Shown here: positions 25,285 to 34,058 of the stretch, piece by piece
How the letters are laid out: every line of letters starts with the position of its first letter
Position numbering within the stretch: the stretch's first letter is position 1
NCBI GenBank assembly: GCA_913056175.1
Contig: CAJXLM010000017.1
Span: forward strand, 1 to 53,426
DNA from: an uncultured Opitutia bacterium
GTDB lineage: Bacteria > Verrucomicrobiota > Verrucomicrobiia > Opitutales > Puniceicoccaceae
Length of the DNA stretch: 53,426 nucleotides
Reading direction: 5' to 3'
The notes under the pieces: generated by a model
Told to the model about the DNA's origin: nothing
The model's database searches: none
What the model saw: only the letters and a program-made list of their open reading frames with translations
Program-made: the position numbers and the translations under genes

Positions 25285-27190
25285 GGTTTTCCCTTTCTGC
25301 GGACGCACGTCCGTCGCTCCAGCTCGCCCAGAGGGATCGGTACCTTTCGGCCATCCCGCGGACACACTCCTCCTCGCTCGCCTTCCCCTGCAGCCATGCC
25401 CGGGCCGCGTCCCCGAAGACCGTCCGCCCCACCGCGAATCCCCGCACCAGCGGCTCGCGCGCGGCCAGCTGCAGGTGCCGCCCCAATTCCTCGAGGGGCG
25501 CGTCCCTCCCGAGCACGAGAATGCCCCGCGTGCGCGGATCGTGGCTCTCGATGGCCTCCCGGACCGCCCGCCACGCCTCCGCCGAGCCGAGGGCCTCCAG
25601 CTTCCACCAGTCCGGGGTGAGTCCGGCCCCGTAGATTTTCCGGATCACCGCCGGCACCGTCTCCCGATCCCCCTCCCCCACCGCCGAGGGCACCACCTCG
25701 AGAAGCCATTCGAGCCCGCGGTTCCGGGCGGCCCGGTGGACCCGGCCGAGGGTGGCCAGTTGGTCGGCCCAGAGGGGGTCGGGATCGTCCGGGTGACAGA
25801 AGCAGAGCACCTTCACGACTTGCGTCACGGGCCAGGCGGTGAGGCCCTCGGCGGCTTCCCCGACCTCCGGTTCGAGCCGGAGCGGGCGGCTGCCCGGCAC
25901 CTCGACCGGCCGCCCCACCCAGAGGTCGGTCCCCGTCGCCTCCCGCAGGGCCCGCCGGCCGAGGCGATCGTCGCAGAGGATGCCGCAACCCGGCTGGTCC
26001 ATCGCCACCCGGCGGGCCGCCCGCAGACACAATTCCTTGAAGGCACCGATCCTTTCCGGGGTCGCTCCCTCCATGGCTTCGAACTGCGACCGGTGGTCGA
26101 AGGCAAACACCCCCAACTCCGGCCAGGAACGGCGGCGGGTCGTGGACCAGTGGACTTGCTCGAGGATTGCATCCTTGCGGAGGGCGCGCTCGGGGACGCC
26201 CCGCTCGAGAAAGAAGCGCAACTCCTCCCAGCTGGGATAGGCGGGCGTGCAGCCGTGGCGGCTCACCGCGAGGGCCCCGCAGGCGTTCGCCCAGGTCAGG
26301 CTCGTCGGCCAGTCCTCGCCCCGCAGCCAACCGCGGAGCAGGCCGGCCATGAATCCATCCCCCGCCCCGAGGACATTGAAGACCTCCACCGGGAACCCCT
26401 CCCCGACCACGCCGTCCTCCAGCGACTCCGGAATGTCTCCGGGCAGGGCCACCGAGCCGAGGGGGCCGCGCTTGCAGACCAGGGTCGCCTCCGTGTGCCG
26501 CCGCACTTCCCGGAGGGCCTCGAGGGTGGAGGTCGTCCCGCCGGCGATGTGAAACTCCTCCTCGGTGCCGACAATCAGGTCGAAGAGCGGGAGGATCGCC
26601 TGCAGGCGTGCGGTGACCTCCCCGCTCGCCACGAAGCGGCTCTCGCCGTCGCCGTGGCCGGCCACGCCCCAGAGATTCGGGCGGTAGTCGATGTCGAGGA
26701 TGCGGCGAGCTCCATGGGCCGCCGCGAGGTCCACCAGCCGCTGCGAGGCCGCGGCCACCCCCGGCTGGCTCCAATGGGTGCCCGTGGCAACCACCGCGCC
26801 CGCCCGGGCCACGAAGTCCGGATCGATGTCCTCGGGCCGCAACCCCATGTCCGCGCAATTCTCCCGGTAGAACACGAGGGGGAAGTGGTGGTCGTCGCGG
26901 ATCCCGAGCACGACGAGAGCCGTCAGCCGTTCCCGGTCGATCTTGATGCCGCCGGCATCGACCCCCTCCCGGGCGAGCTCCTCCCGGAGGAAGCGCCCGA
27001 GGGGCTCGTCCCCGACTGCGGTGACCAAGCCGGTCCGCAGGCCGAGGCGGGCCCCTCCCGTCGCCATATTCGTGGGGGATCCGCCCACATACTTCCGGAA
27101 ACTCGCCATGTCCTCCAGCCGTCCCCCCACCTGTTCGCCGTAGAGGTCGACCGAGGAACGGCCCATGGTAATCACGTCGAGGTCCCGCAT
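25277..27190 (-). CDS. iolC: IolC 5-dehydro-2-deoxygluconokinase fused to a DUF2090 aldolase-like domain
   Basis: The 637-residue protein from ATG 27190 has a PfkB kinase domain (about 1-330). GGSPTNMATGGARLGL binds the substrate, DIDYRPNLW lies in the core, and NVLGAGDGFMAGLL holds the catalytic Asp278. The rest (about 340-637) is the DUF2090/IolC C-terminal domain with VFAFDHRSQFEAM and FCHPDDPDP. This domain is annotated in databases as a probable 5-dehydro-2-deoxyphosphogluconate aldolase. No separate iolJ is in the window, so the fusion may perform both steps. An in-frame upstream extension to 27364 would overlap iolG and was rejected. Confidence 0.93.
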   Translation of the reverse strand: MRDLDVITMGRSSVDLYGEQVGGRLEDMASFRKYVGGSPTNMATGGARLGLRTGLVTAVGDEPLGRFLREELAREGVDAGGIKIDRERLTALVVLGIRDDHHFPLVFYRENCADMGLRPEDIDPDFVARAGAVVATGTHWSQPGVAAASQRLVDLAAAHGARRILDIDYRPNLWGVAGHGDGESRFVASGEVTARLQAILPLFDLIVGTEEEFHIAGGTTSTLEALREVRRHTEATLVCKRGPLGSVALPGDIPESLEDGVVGEGFPVEVFNVLGAGDGFMAGLLRGWLRGEDWPTSLTWANACGALAVSRHGCTPAYPSWEELRFFLERGVPERALRKDAILEQVHWSTTRRRSWPELGVFAFDHRSQFEAMEGATPERIGAFKELCLRAARRVAMDQPGCGILCDDRLGRRALREATGTDLWVGRPVEVPGSRPLRLEPEVGEAAEGLTAWPVTQVVKVLCFCHPDDPDPLWADQLATLGRVHRAARNRGLEWLLEVVPSAVGEGDRETVPAVIRKIYGAGLTPDWWKLEALGSAEAWRAVREAIESHDPRTRGILVLGRDAPLEELGRHLQLAAREPLVRGFAVGRTVFGDAARAWLQGKASEEECVRGMAERYRSLWASWSDGRASAERENHA

Positions 27191-27233
27191 GTCCCGTTGT
27201 CCGCCCGCGCCCGCTCGACCCCCAAGGGAGCGC

Positions 27234-28250
27234 TCAGCCAACCGTGCCCACTTCCTCGACCCGGACCCTCCGGCCCTCCCGCAGCGACCGGTAGGCCGTC
27301 TCCGCGAGGAGGAGGGCCCGGTGGCCGTCCTCAAAGCCCACTTCGGGCGGGGTGCCCTCGGCAATGGCCCGCACGAAGGCCGAGATCTCCTCGCGGAAGG
27401 CCTCCTCGTAGCGCTCCAGGAAGAAATACTCGTAGGGTGCGGCCGCCTCCGTCTGCGTCGCCGTGGAGAGGCGGACCTCGTGGGGCCGGCGGTTGGCGGA
27501 CTGCAGCATTCCCTCCGTGCCGAGCAGCTCCACCCGCTGGTCCGAGCCGTACACCGCCGTGCGGGAGTTGTTGATATGGCACTGCACGCCCGAGGCTGTC
27601 CGCAGGAAGATCATGGCCGTGTCGTGGTCGTCCAGCTCCTCCATGAGCGGCGGGTCGATAAGGCGACCCGCCGTGGCGAAGACCTCCACCGGCTCCTCCC
27701 CGAGAAAGAAGCGGAGCAAGTCAAAGTCGTGGATGGTCATGTCCCGGAAAAGTCCCCCCGCCTGCTCGTAGTACGCGCGCGGGGGCATGTGCGGATCGCG
27801 GGAGGTGACGATCACCTGGTGAAGCTCCCCGATCGCCCCCGCCCGCAGGGAATCGCGCGCGCCACGATGGCCGGGATCGAAGCGCCGGTTGAAGCCGAGC
27901 TGGACGGGGACTCTCGAGCCCGCGATCCGGCGGGCGCACTCTTCCACCCGGGCGAGGCTCAGGTCGATCGGCTTCTCGCAGAGCACCGGTTTCCCCGCGG
28001 CAACCGCCCGCTCGATGGAGTCCGCGTGGGTCTCGGTGGCCGTCGCCACGAGGACCGCATCCACCTCCGCGGACTCAAAGATCTCCTCCGGCGAGGCCGC
28101 TACCTCCACCCCGAGCCGATCGCCCACCTCCCGGGCGGAGGGCTCGTGGATATCGTAGACCCGGGCGAGGCAGGCATCCGGGTGGGTGGAAAGATTCGCG
28201 GCGTGCATCTTCCCGATGCGGCCGCAGCCGAGCAGGGCAAATCGTATCAT
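27234..28250 (-). CDS. iolG: Inositol 2-dehydrogenase
   Basis: IolG oxidises myo-inositol to scyllo-inosose with NAD. The 338-residue protein starts MIRFALLGCGRIGKMHAAN (NAD-binding GxGxxG). It has LCEKPIDLSLARVEECA (EKP), LGFNRRFDPGH and GGLFRDMTIHDFDLLRFFLGEE with the catalytic Asp and His. Length equals typical IolG (about 335-345). It is the first gene of the leftward iolG-iolC-iolB-iolY-like operon and is divergent from iolD across a 134-bp region carrying an operator. A close paralogue lies at 14465-15517. Confidence 0.93.
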   Translation of the reverse strand: MIRFALLGCGRIGKMHAANLSTHPDACLARVYDIHEPSAREVGDRLGVEVAASPEEIFESAEVDAVLVATATETHADSIERAVAAGKPVLCEKPIDLSLARVEECARRIAGSRVPVQLGFNRRFDPGHRGARDSLRAGAIGELHQVIVTSRDPHMPPRAYYEQAGGLFRDMTIHDFDLLRFFLGEEPVEVFATAGRLIDPPLMEELDDHDTAMIFLRTASGVQCHINNSRTAVYGSDQRVELLGTEGMLQSANRRPHEVRLSTATQTEAAAPYEYFFLERYEEAFREEISAFVRAIAEGTPPEVGFEDGHRALLLAETAYRSLREGRRVRVEEVGTVG

Positions 28251-28298
28251 GGGGACGGGGACTGGGGATCAAGAAGGCGCTGGAGCCGGGACTCCTCG

Positions 28299-28352
28299 TG
28301 CAATCGATTTCGTTTTGATTTTACCGAGGATTCGATGTCAATCCACATTGAC
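28299..28352. promoter_or_regulatory. Divergent iolG/iolD control region: LacI-type operator plus a second palindrome
   Basis: TGCAATCGATTTCG (28299-28312) matches the LacI-type consensus at 12 of 14 positions. A different inverted repeat, GTCAAT-CCAC-ATTGAC, lies at 28337-28352. TTGATT at 28315-28320 could be a -35 element for iolD with the second palindrome in the -10 region. Both sites are placed to control the two divergent operons. Confidence 0.6.
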
Positions 28353-28384
28353 GCGACCCCTCTCACCCCGGCATCCCCAAGCTC

Positions 28385-30241
28385 ATGACAACCTCCCCCC
28401 AACGACTCACCATGGCCCAGGCGCTCGTGCGGTATCTCTGTGCGCAGCGCATCGAAGTCGACGGCGTGGTAGTGCCTTACTTTGCGGGTGTCTTTGCGAT
28501 CTTTGGCCATGGCAATGTCACTTGCCTCGGGGAAGCCCTGCACGGCGAGCGGGACCGCCTGCCGACCTGGCGGGGCCAGAACGAGCAGTCCATGGCCCTC
28601 GCGGCGATCGCGTACGCGAAGGCGAGGCGGCGGCAACAATGCATGGTGGCGGCCGCCTCGATCGGGCCCGGCTCGACGAACATGGTGACCGCGGCCGCCC
28701 TCGCCCACGCCAACCGGCTGCCCGTTCTCCTCCTCGGCGGGGATGTGTTCGCCTCGCGGCGGCCGGATCCCGTCCTCCAACAAGTCGAGGATTTCGGCGA
28801 CCCGACCGTGAGCGTGAACGACGCCTTCCGGCCGGTCACCCGTTACTGGGACCGGATCACCCGGCCCGAGCAACTCCTCGGCTCCCTGCCGCAAGCGGTG
28901 GCCACCCTCCTCGACCCGGCGGAGTGCGGCCCGGTTTTCCTGGGATTGTGCCAGGACACCCAGGAGGAGGCCTTCGACTATCCGGGGGAATTCTTCGCCG
29001 AAACCCTCCACCGGATCCGGCGTCCGCGTCCGGACCGCGCCGAGGTCGCCGCCGCGGCGGACTGCCTCCGCGGGGCGCGGCGGCCCCTCTTGCTCTGCGG
29101 GGGCGGGGTGCACTATGCGAAGGCCGCGGAATGGGCGGGAGAGTTCGCCGAGCGCCGCGGCCTCCCCCTCGCGGAAACCATCGCGGGAAAGGGATCCGTC
29201 ACCCACGACCACCCGGCCCATGTCGGCCCCCTCGGGGTGATCGGTTCCTCCTCGGCCAACACCCTCGCCGCCGAGGCGGATGTCCTCCTCGCGGTGGGCA
29301 CGCGCCTGCAGGACTTCACGACCGGCTCGTGGACCGCCTTCTCTCCCGACGCCCGGATCATCGCCCTGAACACCGCCCGCTGGGACGCCGTCAAGCACCG
29401 CTCCCTCCCCGTCGTCGGGGACGCCCTCGAGGGGCTCCGGGAACTGGACGAGGCCCTCGGGGACTGGGAGGCCGACCCCGCCTGGAGAGCCCGGGGGCGG
29501 GAAGCCTTCGCGCGCTGGAATGACACCCTCGACCGGGCCCAGGCGCCTCCCCCCGGCGGGGGCCTACCGACCTACGCGCAGGTGGTCGGCCTGGTCAACC
29601 GGCTCGCCGGGGAGACGGACCGCATGGTGACTGCCGCCGGGGGACTGCCCGGAGAGACCACCAAGGGCTGGCGGGTGCGCCGACCGGGCACCTTTGATTG
29701 CGAGTTCGGCTATTCCTGCATGGGCTACGAGATCGCCGGGGGCTGGGGCAACGCGATGGCCGCGCCCGAGGGGAGCACCCCGATCGTCCTGGTCGGGGAT
29801 GGGTCCTACCTCATGATGAACTCCGACCTCTGGTCGAGCGTGCTCACCGGTCACAAGATGATCGTGGTGGTCTGCGACAACGGGGGCTACGCCGTCATCG
29901 ACCGCCTGCAGACGGCGAAGGGCGGGGCCTCCTTCAACAACCTCCTGCGCGATTGCCGGGTGGACCCGTCCGCGAGCACCGTCGATTTCGCCCGCCACGC
30001 GGAATCGATGGGCGCACGGGCCCGCCACGCGGAAACTCTTGCCGAGCTCGAGGACGCCTTTCGCTGGGCGCAGGGCACCGACCGGACCACCGTCCTCTCC
30101 ATCCGCACCGATCCCCACGCATGGGTGCCGGGAGACGCGGCCTGGGATGTCGGGGTGCCCGAGGTCAGCGAGCGGCCGGAGGTGGTCGCCGCCCGTGCGG
30201 AGCAGCGGGCGCTCCGCCGGCGCCAACGGGTCGGCTTCTGA
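28385..30241 (+). CDS. iolD: 3D-(3,5/4)-trihydroxycyclohexane-1,2-dione hydrolase
   Basis: IolD is a ThDP enzyme that opens the ring of the diketone made by IolE. The 618-residue product has the N-terminal domain with GVFAIFGHGNV and catalytic-type Glu67 in GQNEQSMALAAIA. The C-terminal ThDP/Mg domain is VGDGSYLMMNSDLW (471 onward) with Asn499 in VCDNGGYAVIDRLQ. Length is normal (about 615-640). It starts an operon with iolE (3 bp apart), divergent from iolG. Confidence 0.96.
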   Translation: MTTSPQRLTMAQALVRYLCAQRIEVDGVVVPYFAGVFAIFGHGNVTCLGEALHGERDRLPTWRGQNEQSMALAAIAYAKARRRQQCMVAAASIGPGSTNMVTAAALAHANRLPVLLLGGDVFASRRPDPVLQQVEDFGDPTVSVNDAFRPVTRYWDRITRPEQLLGSLPQAVATLLDPAECGPVFLGLCQDTQEEAFDYPGEFFAETLHRIRRPRPDRAEVAAAADCLRGARRPLLLCGGGVHYAKAAEWAGEFAERRGLPLAETIAGKGSVTHDHPAHVGPLGVIGSSSANTLAAEADVLLAVGTRLQDFTTGSWTAFSPDARIIALNTARWDAVKHRSLPVVGDALEGLRELDEALGDWEADPAWRARGREAFARWNDTLDRAQAPPPGGGLPTYAQVVGLVNRLAGETDRMVTAAGGLPGETTKGWRVRRPGTFDCEFGYSCMGYEIAGGWGNAMAAPEGSTPIVLVGDGSYLMMNSDLWSSVLTGHKMIVVVCDNGGYAVIDRLQTAKGGASFNNLLRDCRVDPSASTVDFARHAESMGARARHAETLAELEDAFRWAQGTDRTTVLSIRTDPHAWVPGDAAWDVGVPEVSERPEVVAARAEQRALRRRQRVGF

Positions 30242-30244
30242 ACC

Positions 30245-31174
30245 ATGCGCGCCTACCCCGGGATTTCCCCCATCGCCTGGTGGAACGACGACCTCGAAGA
30301 GCTCAGCGAGGATGTCAGCCTCCGGGAATGCCTGCGCCAGTGCCGGGCGGCGGGCTTCCTCGGCGTGGAGAACGGGAGGCGGTTTCCCCAGACTCCGCAG
30401 GCGCTTCTCCCGGTCCTCAACGAAGCCGGCCTTCGCGTCTGTGGAGGCTGGTTTTCCGGGCACCTCCTCACCGGGGATCTCGAGGAGGAAAAGGACCGTA
30501 TCCTCCCGCAGCTCGAGCTATTCCGCGCCGCCGGGGCTCCCTGCATCACCTACGGGGAGACCGCCGGGAGCATCCAGGGTCGCCGCGAGCGTCCCCTCGC
30601 CACGAAGCGGGTGCTCAGCGAGGACGAGATGCGGACGTACGGCCACCGCTTGACCGCGTTCGCCGAGTGGTGTGCCGACCGGGGCATGCCCCTCTCCTAC
30701 CATCATCACATGGGCGCGGTCGTACAGACCGGGCCGGAGATCGAGGCCCTCCTCCGCCATTCCGGGCCCGCCCTGCCCCTCCTCTACGATACCGGTCACC
30801 TCGTTCTGGCCGGGGCCGATCCCCTCGAGGTCCTCGACCGACACCACGCGCGCATCAACCAGGTCCACCTCAAGGACGTGCGCTCCGGGATCCTGCGGAC
30901 GGTGAACCCGCGGCGGGAGAGCTTTCTCGACGCGGTGGTGCGGGGGGTCTTCACCGTGCCCGGCGACGGCGACCTCGCCTTCCCGCCGATTGTCGACCGC
31001 CTTGCCGGGTACGGGTACGAGGGATGGTTCGTCGTTGAGGCGGAGCAGGATCCCCGCCCCTGTCCCCCGGAGACCATGGCCCGGCGGGGCGGGGCCACCG
31101 TGGTACGCCTCCTCCGGGAAGCTGGCTACTCGGTCGTGGAGGAACCGTGGAGAGGTCCGGACTCCCCACGCTGA
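30245..31174 (+). CDS. iolE: Inosose dehydratase
   Basis: IolE dehydrates scyllo-inosose (2-keto-myo-inositol) to the diketone used by IolD. The 309-residue TIM-barrel protein has GISPIAWWNDD at the N-terminus, LSYHHHMGAVVQT, YDTGHLVLAG, INQVHLKDVR and FTVPGDGDLAF, which are IolE hallmarks and contain the metal-ligand Glu, Asp and His positions. It is coupled to iolD by a 3-bp gap. The stop is followed by 67 bp, then the convergent beta-hydroxyacid dehydrogenase gene; I see no clear terminator. Confidence 0.94.
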   Translation: MRAYPGISPIAWWNDDLEELSEDVSLRECLRQCRAAGFLGVENGRRFPQTPQALLPVLNEAGLRVCGGWFSGHLLTGDLEEEKDRILPQLELFRAAGAPCITYGETAGSIQGRRERPLATKRVLSEDEMRTYGHRLTAFAEWCADRGMPLSYHHHMGAVVQTGPEIEALLRHSGPALPLLYDTGHLVLAGADPLEVLDRHHARINQVHLKDVRSGILRTVNPRRESFLDAVVRGVFTVPGDGDLAFPPIVDRLAGYGYEGWFVVEAEQDPRPCPPETMARRGGATVVRLLREAGYSVVEEPWRGPDSPR

Positions 31175-31241
31175 CGGGCCCGGCCTGCCTCTTTTGCCTT
31201 CCCCTCTTTCCCGAGGCCGCGTGCGGAGTGCCCGCCGCGGT

Positions 31242-32123
31242 TCAGGAGCGGCCGCCTCCCGCCCGCTGCCGGGCGATTTCCCCAATGCTGGCCCAATCGT
31301 CCTCGGCGTGGCCCTGCTCGAGGGCGGCCGTCATCATTTCCCGGACCACCGGGCCGAGGGCCGGCTCCGCCCCCACCTCCTCGCTGGCGGCCTGGGCGAG
31401 GCGGAGGTCCTTCAGGCCCAGCTCGGTGGTAAAGTTGGCCGGCTGGTAGCGTTTTTCCGCGATGAGCGGTCCGTAGGCCTGGAAGACCGGGCAGGCGAAG
31501 AGGGACTGGGAAAAGAAGGAGACAAAGGTTTCCCCGGAAATCCCGTGGCGTTCGGCGAGGGCGATGCTCTCCCCCATCATGGCGAGGGAGGAGGCGATCA
31601 TCTGGTTGACGGCCAGCTTGACGACGACCGCCTGGCGTGGGTTCTCGCCAAAGACAAAGGTGCGCTGGCCGACGGCCGCGAAGACCGGCTCGCAGCGCTC
31701 GAGATCGGCCCCGGCGCCCGCGGCAATCAGGAAGAGCTTGCCGGCGCGGGCGAGGTCCCCCCGGCCGGAGACCGGGCAAGCCACCCAGCGGGAACCGTGC
31801 TCCCCGTGGAGACGGGTCAACTCGTCGGCGAGCTCCAGGCTGATCGTGGAAGAGGAGATGTGGAGGGCCTCCGGGCGGAGGGCCGCCAGCAACCCACTCT
31901 CCACGAAGGCCGCCCGCACCGCCGCGTCGTTGGCGAGCATGGTGACCACCACCTCGCAATCGGCCAGCTCCCGCGGGTCGCCCGTGGCGGGGATCCCGCG
32001 CTCGGCAAAGGGCCGCCGCTTGTCCTCGCTGCGGTTGCACACCACCAGCTCGAGCCCGGCCGCCGCCAGGTTGTCCGCCATGCCGGCACCCATGGTACCG
32101 AGTCCGAGAATGCCAATCTTCAT
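31242..32123 (-). CDS. Beta-hydroxyacid dehydrogenase (3-hydroxyisobutyrate / tartronate-semialdehyde reductase family)
   Basis: This 293-residue NAD(P)-dependent enzyme begins MKIGILGLGTMGAGMADNLA (Rossmann GxGxxG). It has the substrate-binding motif ISSSTISLELADEL, WVACPVSGRGDLARAGKL (family normally PVSGG) and VVKLAVNQMIASSLAMMGES with the catalytic Lys in KLAVNQ. It overlaps the lacI stop by 4 bp (ATGA), so it is co-expressed with the regulator. It could reduce malonate semialdehyde, an end product of the inositol pathway, or tartronate semialdehyde. This is inference. VSGRGD in place of VSGG is a small deviation. Confidence 0.85.
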   Translation of the reverse strand: MKIGILGLGTMGAGMADNLAAAGLELVVCNRSEDKRRPFAERGIPATGDPRELADCEVVVTMLANDAAVRAAFVESGLLAALRPEALHISSSTISLELADELTRLHGEHGSRWVACPVSGRGDLARAGKLFLIAAGAGADLERCEPVFAAVGQRTFVFGENPRQAVVVKLAVNQMIASSLAMMGESIALAERHGISGETFVSFFSQSLFACPVFQAYGPLIAEKRYQPANFTTELGLKDLRLAQAASEEVGAEPALGPVVREMMTAALEQGHAEDDWASIGEIARQRAGGGRS

Positions 32124-33214
32124 GAGGAGGGGATCGAGGGCTTCAGGGAAGTTTCCGTGGCGCGGGGAGGATCGTCCACCGCGCCGCCAGGCGCCGGTCC
32201 ACTGCTGCGCCGGGCGACGAGGACCGGCTCCAGCTTCACGGTGAGCGGGCCCTCGCTTTCCCCCTGCATCTCGCCGAGGAGGATTTCGGCAGCCCGCGCG
32301 CCCAGCTGGACGTGGGGAATGGCGACGGTGGTGAGGGGCGGGTCAAACATCTCGGAGAAGGGCATCCCGTTGAAGCCGACCACCGAGACCTGGTCCGGCA
32401 CCCGCAGGCCCGCCTCCTTGAAGACCTGGACGGCCCCGATCGCGATGAGGTCGTTGCCCGCAACGATCGCAGTCGCGGAGGGACGCGCCGAGAGGAATTG
32501 GCGGGCGCAGCGGGCACCCTCCTCGCGGGAGAAGGCCGTGCACTCGCACTCCTCCGCCTCCAGCCCGTACTCCCTGACGTACCGGCGGAGGGCCTCGCGC
32601 CGCTCGAGGCCCTGGAGAACGTCGACGGGGCCGTTGAAATGGACGATCCGCCGGTGGCCGAGGGACGCGAGGTGGGCGACGGTCTGGCGGATGCCCTCGG
32701 CCTCGTCGTTGAGGACCTCGTGATAAAGGCCCCGCGCCCCGCGGACCGAACGGTTCAGGAGGACGAGGGAGACTCCCTGCTCGCGGCAGAAGTCGATCAC
32801 CGGATCCTCCAGAAAGGCGGAGGCGTAGATGAGTCCGTCCACCCGGCGCCCGAGGAGTCGCTCGACCTCCCGCCGGGCGAGATCGATCCGGTTGTCGGAG
32901 TAAGCGATGAGGGTGACGAGGCCGGCCTCGTCCATCCGGTTCTGGATGCCCCGGACAATCGGGGGAAAGATCGGGTTCTGGATGTCGGGAATGATCACGC
33001 CGACCGTGCGGGTGCGCCCCGTGCGCAGGCCCGTGGCGTAGACATCGCCGACATAGCCCATCTCCTCCGCCTTTGCCCGGATACGGGCGGCGAGGTCAGC
33101 ACTGATCAGGGATCGACCTTTCGGGCTGAGAGCCCGGGACACCGTGGAGGGGCTCACTCCAAAATGCTCGGCCAGGTCCTTGATACGAACCGGATCCTTA
33201 CGCGCCAAAACCAT
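32120..33214 (-). CDS. LacI-family transcriptional regulator, probable local regulator
   Basis: The 364-residue protein has an N-terminal helix-turn-helix (IKDLAEHFGVSPSTVSRAL, residues 11-29) and a hinge helix YATGLRTGRT (59-68) with the Leu that wedges into the central CpG of LacI-type operators. A periplasmic-binding-like sensor domain (GVIIPDIQNPIFPPIVRGI onward) follows. It is the only transcription factor I see in the window. The palindrome TGCAATCGATTGCA and its seven relatives, with central CG, have the form expected of a LacI-type operator. Link to them is inference. The region upstream (33215-33296) has no such site; GATAAT (33249-33254, minus strand) may be its -10 box. Confidence 0.92.
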   Translation of the reverse strand: MVLARKDPVRIKDLAEHFGVSPSTVSRALSPKGRSLISADLAARIRAKAEEMGYVGDVYATGLRTGRTRTVGVIIPDIQNPIFPPIVRGIQNRMDEAGLVTLIAYSDNRIDLARREVERLLGRRVDGLIYASAFLEDPVIDFCREQGVSLVLLNRSVRGARGLYHEVLNDEAEGIRQTVAHLASLGHRRIVHFNGPVDVLQGLERREALRRYVREYGLEAEECECTAFSREEGARCARQFLSARPSATAIVAGNDLIAIGAVQVFKEAGLRVPDQVSVVGFNGMPFSEMFDPPLTTVAIPHVQLGARAAEILLGEMQGESEGPLTVKLEPVLVARRSSGPAPGGAVDDPPRATETSLKPSIPSS

Positions 33215-33296
33215 TCCAGTATTCCCGGCCGTTCCGGCCCGGCAAGTTTATTATCCCGCGGGTGAATCGGGGCGATCCGCCGGGAACCGCCCGGCC

Positions 33297-34058
33297 CTAA
33301 CGAGCCGGGGCGGCTGTCAGGGCGGAGAGCGGGTCCTCCACCAGGCCGCAGTAGTGCCGGAGGAAGCGGGCCGCATCCGCCCCGTTGATGACCCGGTGGT
33401 CGTAGGTGAGATCGAGCGGGACCATTTCCACCGGCTGGAAGCACTCGCCATCCCAGACCGGTGCCACCTCCGAGCGGGTGATCCCGAGGATGGCCACCTC
33501 CGGCGGGTTGACGATCGGGCTGAAGGCCCGCCCCCCGATCCCGCCGAGGTTGGAGATCGTCATGCTGGCCTGTCCCATCGCGGTGAGCGGCAGGCGACCC
33601 TCGCGGGCCTGGGCGGAGAGGGAGAGGATCTCGGAGGCGATCTCCCAGACCCCCTTGCGATCGGCGTCGCGGATCACCGGGACGAGCAGGCCCTGCGGGG
33701 TGTCCACGGCCAGGCCGATGTCGCAGTACTCCCGGTACCAGAGAGTGGTCCCGTCGGCGGAGAGGGCCGTGTTGAAGAGCGGAAAATCCTCCAGGGCCCG
33801 GGCGAGGATCTTCACGTGGAAGGCCAGCCCGGTCAGCTTGGTCCCGCGCTCCTCCGCCTCGTCGCGCAGGGAGCGGCGGAATTCCTCGAGAGCCCCGACC
33901 GGGGCCCGGTCGTGGTGGGTGACCGCGGGGATCGTTTGGTGGGAGCGCAGCAGGTTGGCCGCGGCCACGCGGCCCAGCTTGCCGACCGCTTCCCCGCGGA
34001 CCGGCCCGCGAAACCAGGAGGTCTCCTCGCCGGTGGGTTGGATTGCCGCGTCCGCCAT
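33297..34058 (-). CDS. Bare E2 catalytic core of a 2-oxoacid-dehydrogenase-like complex
   Basis: The 253-residue protein from ATG 34058 is an acyltransferase of the 2-oxoacid dehydrogenase family (CAT-like fold). It has YCDIGLAVDTPQGLLVPVIRDAD, SMTISNLGGIGGRAFSPIVNPPEVAILGI and DLTYDHRVINGADAARFL with catalytic His221. Asn225 replaces the more common Asp of DHRxxDG; this variant also occurs, from memory, in Azotobacter E2p. There is no lipoyl or peripheral subunit-binding domain; these are on the separate protein at 35491-36564. Its ATG shares one base with the aldehyde dehydrogenase stop (TGATG). Confidence 0.88.
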   Translation of the reverse strand: MADAAIQPTGEETSWFRGPVRGEAVGKLGRVAAANLLRSHQTIPAVTHHDRAPVGALEEFRRSLRDEAEERGTKLTGLAFHVKILARALEDFPLFNTALSADGTTLWYREYCDIGLAVDTPQGLLVPVIRDADRKGVWEIASEILSLSAQAREGRLPLTAMGQASMTISNLGGIGGRAFSPIVNPPEVAILGITRSEVAPVWDGECFQPVEMVPLDLTYDHRVINGADAARFLRHYCGLVEDPLSALTAAPAR

